12,900 nucleotides of DNA from Alphaproteobacteria bacterium (GTDB lineage: Bacteria; Pseudomonadota; Alphaproteobacteria; GCA-2731375), in NCBI GenBank assembly GCA_028281075.1, contig JANQKO010000151.1, forward strand, positions 1 to 12,900. Direction: 5' to 3'. Position 1 is the first letter of the stretch, and every line of letters begins with the position of its first letter. The notes beneath the pieces were generated by a model that was given only the letters and a program-made list of their open reading frames with translations, did not search any database and was not told where the DNA came from. A program made the translations under genes and the position numbers. Positions 1 to 6,741 of this stretch are shown here, one piece after another.

Positions 1-7
1 AAGACGT

Positions 8-60
8 TGTCATTCAACGGGCTGCCAGTCCCATGGATGCCGGCCTCCGCCGGCATGACA
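8..60. repeat. Small palindromic repeat, class A copy 1
   Basis: The element is bounded by TGTCAT (8-13) and ATGACA (55-60), which are inverted copies of each other. Its right half is a perfect hairpin: ATGCCGGC (37-44), loop CTCC, GCCGGCAT (49-56). A closely related copy lies at 8712-8738, with 23 of 27 bases identical between 34-60 and that copy. The 11-mer GCCGGCATGAC (49-59) recurs at 102-112. The form is that of REP-like extragenic palindromes common in GC-rich alphaproteobacteria. Confidence 0.65.
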
Positions 61-101
61 GTTGGGGGCGAGCCTTCGGCGTTTTCTTCGCGGCCGCGCA
101 G

Positions 102-112
102 GCCGGCATGAC
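102..112. repeat. Partial copy of class A repeat arm
   Basis: The 11-mer GCCGGCATGAC is identical to 49-59, 53 bases upstream. The rest of the hairpin is not conserved here, so this looks like a decayed or truncated class A copy. Confidence 0.4.
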
Positions 113-159
113 CGTGATCCGGGATAAACGACAAACCGCCCGGATTTTTGCTCCGGTTA

Positions 160-200
160 CATCCCGAGGAGCGGCCCGCAGGGACGCGTCTCGAAGGATG
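160..200. repeat. Palindromic element with CATCC/GGATG ends
   Basis: The 41-base element begins CATCCCGAGGAGCG and ends CGTCTCGAAGGATG. The two ends are imperfect inverted repeats with a GC-rich centre. From memory, a similar CATCC-TTCGAGACG palindrome is a widespread intergenic repeat in alphaproteobacteria; I could not check this by search. Only this one copy is visible in the window. Confidence 0.45.
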
Positions 201-229
201 CGATATCGGCTCGCGGCGACGGTCGCGGT

Positions 230-901
230 TTAGCGTTCCGCCAGCATGCGGTGTTCCATGCGGCTGAGAAGGCGCACCAGCGGCCAGAGCAGGATCAGGT
301 ACATGACGGCGGCCAGCACGATCGGCGACGGGTTGTAGGTGATCGAGCGCGCCATGTCGGCGGCGTAGAGCAGTTCCGGCAGGGCGACGACGCTGGCGAT
401 CGAGGTCAGCTTGGCGACCTCCAGCGTGTTGCTGACCAGGTCCGGCAGGACGTTGCGCACGGCCTGCGGCACGATCACGTAGGCGAGCGCCCGCGGCGTG
501 TTGAGGCCGGTCGAGCGCGCGGCTTCCATCTGGCCGTCGCCGACGCTCTCGATGCCGGCGCGGAAGATCTCGCCGTAATAGCTCGACGTGTTCAGCAGGA
601 AGGCGAGCGCCACGGCGGCGAACGGCGGCAGGTCGATGCCGGCGAACGGCAGGCCGGCATAGATGAAGATCAGCAGCACCAGCGGCGGGAAGGCGCGGAA
701 GAAGTCGACATAGGCGATCAGCGGCCAGCGCACCAGCGGATGCCGCAGGCGGCTCAGCAGGGCCACGGCAAGACCGCCGAGACAGCCGAGCGGGATGACC
801 GCCAGGCAGAGCAGCAGCGTCATGCCGAAGCCCTTCAGCACCATGGGCAACGACTGCGACATGATGCCGACGTTGAAGAAGTTTTCGATCAGCGCGTCCA
901 T
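230..901 (-). CDS. Polar amino-acid ABC transporter permease (second permease)
   Basis: This 223-residue inner-membrane permease belongs to the HisM/GlnP-type (polar amino acid) family and forms half of the translocation pore with the permease encoded just upstream. Hydrophobic segments lie near residues 22-50, 60-85, 93-108, 160-180 and 193-213. The cytoplasmic EAA loop, which docks on the ATPase, spans about 126-158 (EAARSTGL then VPQAVRNVLPDLVSN). The family is usually 215-240 residues, so the gene is full length. The ATG at 899-901 sits 9 bases after the stop of the first permease, implying one transcript and probably translational coupling. It is the last gene of the four-gene ABC operon. 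Substrate cannot be read from the permease alone; the neighbouring hydantoinase and carbamoylase suggest a ureido or amino acid compound. Confidence 0.93.
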   Translation of the reverse strand: MDALIENFFNVGIMSQSLPMVLKGFGMTLLLCLAVIPLGCLGGLAVALLSRLRHPLVRWPLIAYVDFFRAFPPLVLLIFIYAGLPFAGIDLPPFAAVALAFLLNTSSYYGEIFRAGIESVGDGQMEAARSTGLNTPRALAYVIVPQAVRNVLPDLVSNTLEVAKLTSIASVVALPELLYAADMARSITYNPSPIVLAAVMYLILLWPLVRLLSRMEHRMLAER

Positions 902-910
902 CGTCCGGTC

Positions 911-1594
911 CTACTGACGCCGCCAGGCGAAACGGGTTTCGATCCAGCGGCCGAGCACCACGACCGGCAGGAACAGGATCAGATAGGCGATGGCGCCCAG
1001 CATCAGCGGCGAGGCGTTGCCGGAAAACGACTGCGCCGTCGTCGCCTGGTTCAGGATCTCGGCCACGGCCACGACCGAGCCCAGGGCGGTGCCCTTGGTG
1101 ATGGCGATGGTGCGGTTGGTCAGCGGCGGGATGGTCAGCCGGATGGCCTGCGGCAGCACCACGTAGGCGAGCGTCTGCAGATAGCCGAGGCCGGTGGAGC
1201 GCGACGCCTCCCACTGGCCCTTCTGGACGGCCAGGATGCCGGCCCAGAAGATCTCTTCCGAGAACGCCGCCAGCACCAGCGTCAGGCTGAGCCAGGTGGC
1301 GACGAAACCGCTCATGCGGATGTCGATGTTCGGCAGCCCGAAATAGAAGATCAGGATGATCACCAGCGGCGGCAGCGCCCGCAGCAGGTCGACGAAGAAC
1401 ACGATCAGCAGGTTTATCGCCCGCACCTGCAGCGAGCGGACCAGCGCCAGCGCCAGGCCGAGCGCGATGCCGGCCAGCACGATCAGCAGCGCCAGATAGA
1501 TCGTCAGGAAGAAGCCGTCGACGATCGACGGCAGATAGGCCGCGATCACCTCGGCGTTGAAGAAGCTGTCGAGGAAGCGTTCCCAGCGGCTCAT
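911..1594 (-). CDS. Polar amino-acid ABC transporter permease (first permease)
   Basis: This 227-residue inner-membrane permease is of the HisQ/GlnP type and is a paralogue of the permease encoded at 230-901; together they would form the heterodimeric channel. Hydrophobic stretches lie near residues 20-52, 60-86, 97-112, 165-180 and 198-216. The EAA motif loop is at about 129-160 (EASRSTGL then LPQAIRLTIPPLTN), and the sequence FVDLLRALPPLV near 67-78 is typical of the family. The ATG at 1592-1594 follows the ATPase stop by 24 bases, with a purine-rich GGAACGGA just upstream as a modest ribosome binding site. Full length, with no frame damage seen. Confidence 0.93.
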   Translation of the reverse strand: MSRWERFLDSFFNAEVIAAYLPSIVDGFFLTIYLALLIVLAGIALGLALALVRSLQVRAINLLIVFFVDLLRALPPLVIILIFYFGLPNIDIRMSGFVATWLSLTLVLAAFSEEIFWAGILAVQKGQWEASRSTGLGYLQTLAYVVLPQAIRLTIPPLTNRTIAITKGTALGSVVAVAEILNQATTAQSFSGNASPLMLGAIAYLILFLPVVVLGRWIETRFAWRRQ

Positions 1595-1618
1595 GCGATC
1601 CGTTCCGGCGCCCGGCCG

Positions 1619-2374
1619 CTAATGCCGCTGGATTTCACTGACGAACTCGCGCGTGCGCCGGTGCGCCGGCGCCGCGAAGATATGCTCCGGCGGTCCCTGC
1701 TCGACGATCACGCCCTCGTCCATGAAGACGACGCGATCGGCGGCGGCGCGGGCGAACTGCATCTCGTGGCTGACGACGACCATGGTCATGCCGGCCTCGC
1801 GCATGTCGCGCATGACGTTCAGCACGCCGCCGACCAGCTCCGGGTCGAGGGCGCTGGTCGGCTCGTCGAACAGCATGATCTTCGGCTCCAGCGCCAGCGC
1901 CCGGGCGATGGCGACGCGCTGCTGCTGGCCGCCGGAGAGCTCGCTGGGATAGGCATCGCGCTTGTCGGCCAGTCCGACCTTCGCCAGTGCCTCGCCGGCG
2001 ATCGCCTCGGCCTCGGCCCGCGGCTTGCGCAGCACCTTGCGCAGCGCCAGCGTCACGTTGCCCCGCGCCGTCATGTGCGGATAGAGGTTGAAGGACTGGA
2101 ACACCATGCCGATGCGCCGCCGCATGGCGTTGATGTCGGTGTCCCTGGCCAGCAGGTCGACGCCGTCGACCTCGATCGTGCCGCCGGTCGGCTCCTCCAG
2201 GCGGTTGCAGCAGCGCAGCAGCGTGCTCTTGCCGGAGCCAGACGGGCCGATGATGAACACCAGTTCCCTGTCGACCACCTCGAGATCGACCCCCTTCAGC
2301 ACCTCGAGGTCGCCGAAGGATTTGCGCAGGTCGCGGACCCGCAGCATCACGTGACCGTTGCCGGTGGCTGTCAT
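1619..2374 (-). CDS. Polar amino-acid ABC transporter ATP-binding protein
   Basis: This 251-residue cytoplasmic ATPase powers the importer. All ABC motifs are present: Walker A GPSGSGKST (43-51), Q-loop glutamine 93 in VFQSFNLYPH, signature LSGGQ (146-150), Walker B IMLFDEP (166-172) with catalytic Glu171, D-loop SALD, and switch His203. The sequence FNLYPHMT is typical of the GlnQ/HisP polar amino-acid subfamily. I chose the ATG at 2372-2374. A longer frame from a TTG at 2405-2407 would add 11 residues, but that TTG lies on the base of a 12-bp hairpin, so it is an unlikely start. It sits between the binding protein gene and the two permease genes, completing a standard importer. Confidence 0.95.
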   Translation of the reverse strand: MTATGNGHVMLRVRDLRKSFGDLEVLKGVDLEVVDRELVFIIGPSGSGKSTLLRCCNRLEEPTGGTIEVDGVDLLARDTDINAMRRRIGMVFQSFNLYPHMTARGNVTLALRKVLRKPRAEAEAIAGEALAKVGLADKRDAYPSELSGGQQQRVAIARALALEPKIMLFDEPTSALDPELVGGVLNVMRDMREAGMTMVVVSHEMQFARAAADRVVFMDEGVIVEQGPPEHIFAAPAHRRTREFVSEIQRH

Positions 2375-2406
2375 GTCTCTATCAGGTTGGCAGGCGAAGG
2401 AAAGCA

Positions 2407-2433
2407 AGCGCAGCCGGCCTCGCCGGCTGCGCT
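2407..2433 (-). terminator. Hairpin after binding-protein gene, leaky terminator or mRNA stabiliser
   Basis: A perfect 12-bp inverted repeat, AGCGCAGCCGGC (2407-2418) and GCCGGCTGCGCT (2422-2433), has a 3-base loop. On the minus strand it is followed by TTGCTTTCCTTC, a T-rich tract. It lies 25 bases past the binding-protein stop and just before the ATPase start. Seen: stem, loop and T-rich tail. Inferred: partial termination, or protection of the upstream mRNA end, giving more binding protein than membrane components, as is known for other periplasmic binding-protein operons. Confidence 0.7.
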
Positions 2434-2458
2434 GCCGTTCGGACGGATACCCGCCGGG

Positions 2459-3307
2459 CTAGCCGCAGTCGGGCGTGTGGTCGCTTGCCTGGTGGCCTTC
2501 CATGCCCGGTACGCCGTAGCCCGGATAGACGGTCATGGCGGCCGAGCCGGCGGCCGGCGTGACGCCGAACCATTTCTCGCTCAGCTTGGCGAAGGTGCCG
2601 TCGAGCTTCATGCATTCGATGACGTTCTCGACCTTGTTGCGCATGGCGACGTCATCCTTACGGAACGGCATGGCGAAGACCCGACCCGTCGAGTGCAGGT
2701 AGGATAGCCGCACGTTCGGGTTCTTCTTGGCGGCCCAGGCGATCACCGTGTTGCCGGCGACGTTGGCATAGGCGCGTCCCGACACCACCGCCTGCACGGC
2801 GTCCGTGTTCGTGCCGTAGGATTCGACCTTCCAGCCGATCTCCTGTTCCAGGCCGCGGGCCCAGCGGTCATAGGCCGAGCCCTTGTTGACCGCGACCACC
2901 TTGCCCTTGAGGTCGCTCAACGCCTTGATGTCGGCGCTGCCCTTCTTGATCAGGAACTGGTAGTCGGTGTTCAGATAGCCCTCGGTGAACAGCAGGCTCT
3001 TGGTGCGTTCCTCGGTCACCGTGGTCGGCGCGACGATGAAGTCGTACTTGCCGGCCTGCATGGCGGGCAGCAGGCCCGACCACTGGGCGGCGGTGATGTC
3101 CATCTCGCGGCCCAGCCGCGCGCCGATCTCGTTCGCCAGGTCGACATTGAAGCCTTCGACGCCACCGTCCAGCTTCGGCATGGCGTGCGGCGCGAAGGTG
3201 CCGTCCAGGGCCACCTTCAACGGACCGGCATGGCCGTCCGCCAGCGCCGCGCCGACGCTTAGAAACAGCCCGCAGACGATCACCGTGGCCGATGTTGCTT
3301 TTCCCAT
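2459..3307 (-). CDS. Periplasmic amino-acid-type solute-binding protein (SBP family 3)
   Basis: This 282-residue periplasmic receptor captures the ligand of the ABC importer. Residues 1-23 form a signal peptide with a hydrophobic core (TVIVCGLFLSVGAALA) and likely cleavage before DGHAGP. The mature part is a family 3 (bac-SBP-3) fold: GFNVDLANEIGARLG (52-66) is the family signature, and Arg101 in EERTKSLLFTEGY is at the position that usually grips the ligand alpha-carboxylate. NTDAVQAVVSGRAYA (167-181) is the second-lobe ligand loop. I chose the ATG at 3305-3307, which has GGGAG 7 bases upstream and begins a proper signal peptide; the frame stays open 29 codons further upstream but that extension would bury the signal. 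First gene of the operon, transcribed away from the hydantoinase gene. Likely ligand: an amino acid or N-carbamoyl/hydantoin derivative (inference from neighbours). Confidence 0.93.
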   Translation of the reverse strand: MGKATSATVIVCGLFLSVGAALADGHAGPLKVALDGTFAPHAMPKLDGGVEGFNVDLANEIGARLGREMDITAAQWSGLLPAMQAGKYDFIVAPTTVTEERTKSLLFTEGYLNTDYQFLIKKGSADIKALSDLKGKVVAVNKGSAYDRWARGLEQEIGWKVESYGTNTDAVQAVVSGRAYANVAGNTVIAWAAKKNPNVRLSYLHSTGRVFAMPFRKDDVAMRNKVENVIECMKLDGTFAKLSEKWFGVTPAAGSAAMTVYPGYGVPGMEGHQASDHTPDCG

Positions 3308-3352
3308 TGCTGCGCTCCCAAATTGTTGGCTGCATGTGTTTTCTGGTTTGAC

Positions 3353-3378
3353 GGCGCAACCGGTGTTTTGATTGCGCC
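3353..3378. promoter_or_regulatory. Candidate operator dyad GGCGCAA-N12-TTGCGCC
   Basis: Two perfect 7-base inverted arms are separated by 12 bases, so their centres are 19 bases apart. It lies between the divergent genes, 46 bases from the binding-protein start. The single arm GGCGCAA recurs at 3455-3461, about 20 bases before the hydantoinase start. The binding protein is unknown. Confidence 0.35.
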
Positions 3379-3395
3379 TGATGCTATGTGACACT

Positions 3396-3434
3396 CCCGG
3401 CCCGGATCAATGGCTTTGTGCGGGCCGGGTTTTT
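3396..3434 (+). terminator. Attenuator-like hairpin upstream of hydantoinase gene
   Basis: CCCGGCCCG (3396-3404) and CGGGCCGGG (3421-3429) are perfect 9-base inverted arms with a 16-base loop, followed directly by TTTTT (3430-3434). On the plus strand this has the form of an intrinsic terminator, but it lies 48 bases before the hydantoinase start and no plus-strand gene ends upstream. If the hydantoinase promoter is upstream of it, it would be a leader attenuator. On the minus strand it has no T-run. Confidence 0.45.
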
Positions 3435-3481
3435 GGTAACGGCCGCGGCGACGCGGCGCAATTGGGAAAGACGGGTGACGG

Positions 3482-4948
3482 ATGGCTGACTTCGACTTAG
3501 TGGTTCGCAACGGCAATATCGCGACGGCGACCGATCTGATGACCTGCGACATCGGCATTCGCGATGGCCGTATCGCGGCGCTGGCCGACCGGCTGGGGCC
3601 GGGCCGGCGGGAGATCGACGCCGATGGCAAGCTGGTGCTGCCGGGCGGCGTGGAGAGCCATTGCCATGTCGAGCAGATGTCGGCGGCCGGGCTGATGACC
3701 GCCGACGACTTCTACAGCGCCAGCGTGTCGGCGGCGTTCGGCGGCACCACGACCATCATTCCCTTCGCCGCCCAGCACAAGGGCCAGTCGCTGCGCCAGG
3801 TGGTCAGGGACTATCACGAATGCGCCGGCCCGAAGGCGGTGATCGACTATGCCTTTCACCTGATCGTCTCGGACCCGACCGAGCAGGTGCTGGGCCAGGA
3901 GCTGCCGGCGCTGATCCGCGACGGCTATACCTCGTTCAAGGTCTACACGACCTACGACCTGCTGAAGGTCGACGACTACCAGTTCCTGGACATCCTGGCC
4001 CTGGCGCGGCGCGAGGGCGCCATGGTCATGGTGCACGCGGAAAATCACGAGGCGATCCGCTGGATCAGCGACCGGCTGCTGCAGAAGGGCCATCGCGAGC
4101 CGAAATATCACGCCGTCAGCCATTCGCGCATCGGCGAGGGCGAGGCCACGCACCGCGTGATCGAGCTGGCGACGCTGCTGGACGTGCCGCTGCTGATCGT
4201 GCACGTCTCGACCGAGGAGGCCGCGAGCCAGATCAAGGCGGCGCAGACGCGCGGCCTGAAGATCTATGGCGAGACCTGCCCGCAATACCTGTTCCTGACA
4301 GCCGACGATCTCGACCTGCCGGGATCGGAGGGCGCCAAGTTCTGCTGCAGCCCGCCGCCGCGCGACGCGGCGGCGCAGGAAGCCATGTGGCTGGGCCTGC
4401 GCAACGGCACCTTCCAGGTATTCTCGTCCGATCACGCGCCCTACCGCTACGACGAGACCGGCAAGCTGTCCAAGGGACCGAACCCGTCGTTCAAGGAGGT
4501 CGCCAACGGCGTGCCCGGCATCGAGATCCGCCTGCCGCTGCTCTATTCCGAGGGCGTGCGGACGGGCCGGCTCGACATTCACGAATTCGTCGCGCTGACG
4601 GCGACCAACGCCGCTCGGCTCTATGGCCTGTTTCCGCGCAAGGGCACCATCGCCGTGGGCTCGGACGCCGACATCGCCATCTGGGATACCGAGAAAGAGG
4701 TGACGATCGGCACCGAGATGCTGCACGACAATGTCGGCTATACGCCCTACGAGGGCCGGCGCGCGACCGGCTGGCCGGTGACGGTGCTCAGCCGCGGCCG
4801 CGTCGTGGTCGACGACGGCGACCTGCTGGTCGAGCGCGGCTCCGGCGAGTTCCTGCCCTGCGACACGCCGGAACTGGCGAAACCGCTGGGCCGGACGTCG
4901 CCCGAGCTGGACCCGGCCCGCAATTTCGGCGCCGACCTGCTGCGCTGA
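3482..4948 (+). CDS. hydA: D-hydantoinase / dihydropyrimidinase (cyclic amidohydrolase)
   Basis: This 488-residue cytoplasmic zinc enzyme hydrolyses 5-substituted hydantoins or dihydropyrimidines to N-carbamoyl amino acids. The full amidohydrolase metal set is visible: His60 and His62 (SHCH), carbamylated Lys153 (TSFKVY), His185 (MVHAEN), His241 (IVHVST) and Asp317 (SSDHAP). Substrate-contact positions known from D-hydantoinases are also kept: a tyrosine in the gate region (Tyr158), Ser290 in CSPPPR and Asn342 in VANGVPG. The gate segment is SFKVYTTYD, not the SFKVFMAY I recall from the Agrobacterium enzyme, so side-chain preference may differ. The length is usual (about 460-490). The ATG at 3482 has GGTGA shortly upstream. 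The carbamoylase gene starts 14 bases after its stop, which favours the D-hydantoin route over plain pyrimidine breakdown. Name confidence is high for the family, moderate for the substrate. Confidence 0.92.
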   Translation: MADFDLVVRNGNIATATDLMTCDIGIRDGRIAALADRLGPGRREIDADGKLVLPGGVESHCHVEQMSAAGLMTADDFYSASVSAAFGGTTTIIPFAAQHKGQSLRQVVRDYHECAGPKAVIDYAFHLIVSDPTEQVLGQELPALIRDGYTSFKVYTTYDLLKVDDYQFLDILALARREGAMVMVHAENHEAIRWISDRLLQKGHREPKYHAVSHSRIGEGEATHRVIELATLLDVPLLIVHVSTEEAASQIKAAQTRGLKIYGETCPQYLFLTADDLDLPGSEGAKFCCSPPPRDAAAQEAMWLGLRNGTFQVFSSDHAPYRYDETGKLSKGPNPSFKEVANGVPGIEIRLPLLYSEGVRTGRLDIHEFVALTATNAARLYGLFPRKGTIAVGSDADIAIWDTEKEVTIGTEMLHDNVGYTPYEGRRATGWPVTVLSRGRVVVDDGDLLVERGSGEFLPCDTPELAKPLGRTSPELDPARNFGADLLR

Positions 4949-4962
4949 GGGCGGAGGGAGCC

Positions 4963-5904
4963 ATGCCACGTTACCTGAAGACCGCCGCGGCCCAGCTCGG
5001 CCCCATTCACCTGGCCGACAGTCGCGCCAGCGTCGTCGCCCGCCTGATCGACATGCTGCGCGACGCGCATGCGTCCGGGTGCCGCTTCGTCGTCTTTACC
5101 GAGCTGGCGCTGACCACGTTCTTCCCGCGCTACTGGATGGAAGACCAGGCCGAGGTCGACCGCTTCTTCGAGGCCAGCATGCCGGGACCGGACACCCGGC
5201 CGCTGTTCGACGAGGCGAAGCGGCTGGGCGTTGGCTTCTATCTCGGCTATGCCGAGCTGGCCGAGGAGGACGGCGGGACCCATCGCTACAACACGTCGAT
5301 CCTGGTCGACCAGGACGGCGGCATCGTCGGCAAGTACCGCAAGGTGCACCTGCCCGGTCATGTCGACCACCTGCCCGAGGCGCCGTTCCAGCATCTGGAG
5401 AAGCGCTATTTCGAGGTCGGCAATCTGGGCTTCCCGGTCTGGCGGACCATGGGCGGCGTGCTCGGCATGTGCATCTGCAACGACCGGCGCTGGCCCGAGA
5501 CTTTCCGGGTCATGGCCCTGCAGGGCGCGGAGATGGTGGTGCTGGGCTACAATACGCCAACGACCAACATCTACCACGACGAGCCGCTGCACCTGCGCAT
5601 GTTCCATCACCGCCTGTCGATGCAGGCCGCGGCCTACCAGAACGGCATGTGGGTGGTCGGCACCGCGAAGGCCGGCAAGGAGGACGGCCACGGCCTCTAT
5701 GGCGGCTCCTGCATCGTCGCGCCGACCGGCGAGATCGTCGCCCAGGCGCTGACCGAGGACGACGAGGTCATCGTCTTCGACTGCGACCTGGACCTCGGCG
5801 ACTATATCAGGCGCACGGTCTTCAACTTCGACAAGCACCGCCGCATCGAGGCCTATGGCCTGATCACCGAGCGGACCGGCGTCATCCCGCCGCCGACGCG
5901 TTGA
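4963..5904 (+). CDS. N-carbamoyl-D-amino acid hydrolase (carbon-nitrogen hydrolase)
   Basis: This 313-residue nitrilase-superfamily enzyme would convert N-carbamoyl-D-amino acids to the D-amino acid, CO2 and ammonia. The triad is intact and falls at the same numbers as in the characterised Agrobacterium enzyme, as I recall it: Glu47 (FTELALTTFFPR), Lys127 (GKYRKVHLPGH) and Cys172 (ICNDRRWPE). The substrate-contact residues Asn173, Arg175, Arg176 and the GYNTPT segment (195-200) are also present, as is FQHLEKRYFE (142-151). These features fit the D-carbamoylase subgroup better than beta-ureidopropionase or generic nitrilases. The ATG at 4963 has a strong GGAGGGAG at 4953-4960. The gene is tightly linked to the hydantoinase gene upstream. 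No hydantoin racemase or L-specific carbamoylase gene is in the window, so the pathway seen here is D-selective. Confidence 0.93.
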   Translation: MPRYLKTAAAQLGPIHLADSRASVVARLIDMLRDAHASGCRFVVFTELALTTFFPRYWMEDQAEVDRFFEASMPGPDTRPLFDEAKRLGVGFYLGYAELAEEDGGTHRYNTSILVDQDGGIVGKYRKVHLPGHVDHLPEAPFQHLEKRYFEVGNLGFPVWRTMGGVLGMCICNDRRWPETFRVMALQGAEMVVLGYNTPTTNIYHDEPLHLRMFHHRLSMQAAAYQNGMWVVGTAKAGKEDGHGLYGGSCIVAPTGEIVAQALTEDDEVIVFDCDLDLGDYIRRTVFNFDKHRRIEAYGLITERTGVIPPPTR

Positions 5905-5939
5905 GCCGGGCCGGCGGCGGCGGGCGGCGGCCTGAACGC

Positions 5940-6656
5940 ATGGTGACCCGGGCCCAGACCGTCACGGCGCAACTGCGCGAGATGATCCGCGAAGGCGAGA
6001 TCACCGCCAGCGACCGGCTCGGCGAGGTCAGGCTGGCGGCGGATCTCGGCGTCTCCCGCACGCCGGTCCGCGATGCCCTGAACGCGCTGGAGAAGGAAGG
6101 CCTGCTGACCTACGAGGCGAACCGGGGCTATGCCGTGCGTGCCTTCTCGATCCACGACCTGCTGGATGCCTTCGACCTGCGGGCGACGCTGGAAGGCATG
6201 GTCTGCCGGCTCGTGGCCGAGCGCGGGCTGCCGGCCGATGTCCGGGCGGCGCTGCAATCCTGTCTCGACCGCGCCGAAACGCTGCTCGACGGCCCCGACT
6301 GGCGCCGGACCCAGCAGCGGGCATGGTTCAAGCTCAACCAGGTGTTCCACGAGACGCTTCAGGAATGCGCCGGCAACAGGTTCCTGACGACGGCCATCCG
6401 CCAGACCCGCCGTCTGCCGACGATCTTCGACGGCGGCTTCCGCTGGGGCGACGAGAAGGCGCTGGCCGACTGGTACAGCCTGGAGCAGATCCGGCAGTCG
6501 CACCTGGAACATACCCGGGTCCTTGACGCGCTGGCGCAGGGCCAGGCCGTCCGGGCCGAGCACCTGATGCGCGAGCACGTCTTCATGAACCGGGAACGCC
6601 TGCGCAAGAGCTTCGAGGCGACGCAGAAGCCGCCGAAGGCACGGGCGGCGGAATGA
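5940..6656 (+). CDS. GntR-family regulator, FCD type (hydantoin locus)
   Basis: This 238-residue transcription factor has an N-terminal winged helix (about 5-68; recognition-helix region LAADLGVSRTPVRDALNALEKEGLL, wing NRGYAVRAF) and an all-helical C-terminal FCD ligand domain (about 72-222). Candidate metal-binding residues are His137 (FHETL), His188 (SHLEH) and His213 (REHV); the usual aspartate four residues before the first histidine is Asn133 here. The ATG at 5940 gives a standard GntR N-terminus; no clear ribosome binding site precedes it. It starts 35 bases after the carbamoylase stop, so it is probably co-transcribed and controls the hydantoinase/ABC divergent region. FCD regulators usually sense small carboxylates, which would fit a carbamoyl or amino acid inducer (inference). 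Confidence 0.9.
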   Translation: MVTRAQTVTAQLREMIREGEITASDRLGEVRLAADLGVSRTPVRDALNALEKEGLLTYEANRGYAVRAFSIHDLLDAFDLRATLEGMVCRLVAERGLPADVRAALQSCLDRAETLLDGPDWRRTQQRAWFKLNQVFHETLQECAGNRFLTTAIRQTRRLPTIFDGGFRWGDEKALADWYSLEQIRQSHLEHTRVLDALAQGQAVRAEHLMREHVFMNRERLRKSFEATQKPPKARAAE

Positions 6657-6660
6657 GGGT

Positions 6661-6680
6661 CCGATTGCCACTTGAATCGG
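6661..6680. promoter_or_regulatory. Short dyad before oxidoreductase gene
   Basis: CCGATT (6661-6666) and AATCGG (6675-6680) are perfect 6-base inverted arms with an 8-base spacer, in the 85-base gap between the first GntR gene and the oxidoreductase gene. This could be a small operator or the base of a weak hairpin. No convincing -35/-10 pair is visible nearby. Confidence 0.25.
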
Positions 6681-6741
6681 GCTAGTATCCCTGGCGTAAC
6701 GACGTCGGCTGCGGCGTCTCTGCGGCATGGGGCGTTCGGGC

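Larger units (their letters stand above)
1..229. other. Non-coding left flank, repeat-rich
   Basis: No convincing gene lies here; the one short open frame has no ribosome binding site and runs through palindromic repeats. The stretch lies downstream of the last ABC permease gene, which ends at 230 on the minus strand. It contains a perfect hairpin repeat near 37-56, an 11-base echo of that repeat at 102-112 and a second palindromic element at 160-200. On the minus strand an imperfect hairpin around 138-158 could help end the ABC transcript, but it has no T-run and I do not call it a terminator. Confidence 0.6.
3308..3481. promoter_or_regulatory. Divergent control region between ABC operon and hydantoinase operon
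   Basis: This 174-base gap must hold start signals for both operons. It contains a spaced dyad, GGCGCAA (3353-3359) and TTGCGCC (3372-3378) 12 bases apart, and a third GGCGCAA at 3455-3461. It also contains a 9-bp hairpin with a T-run (3396-3434, listed separately). TTGACG at 3348-3353 resembles a -35 hexamer, but no good -10 stands at the right distance, so I assign no promoter. The ABC-side ribosome binding site is GGGAG at 3315-3319 (minus strand). The natural candidate regulator is the GntR protein encoded at 5940-6656. Confidence 0.55.

Noticed and set aside
33..233. 66-codon plus-strand frame at the left edge
   Set aside because: It starts inside a palindromic repeat and passes through two others; no ribosome binding site and no domain.
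2372..2407. Upstream TTG start for the ABC ATPase
   Set aside because: The TTG lies on the hairpin base and adds a tail unlike the family N-terminus; the ATG at 2374 is preferred.
251..2707. 818-codon open frame on the plus strand
   Set aside because: It runs antisense through four well-supported ABC genes. Its product is a low-complexity R/D/H/Q-rich sequence typical of the mirror frame of GC-rich genes.
3497..4969. 490-codon open frame on the minus strand opposite the hydantoinase gene
   Set aside because: The plus-strand frame has all catalytic residues of the family; the antisense product has no recognisable domain and shadow-like composition.
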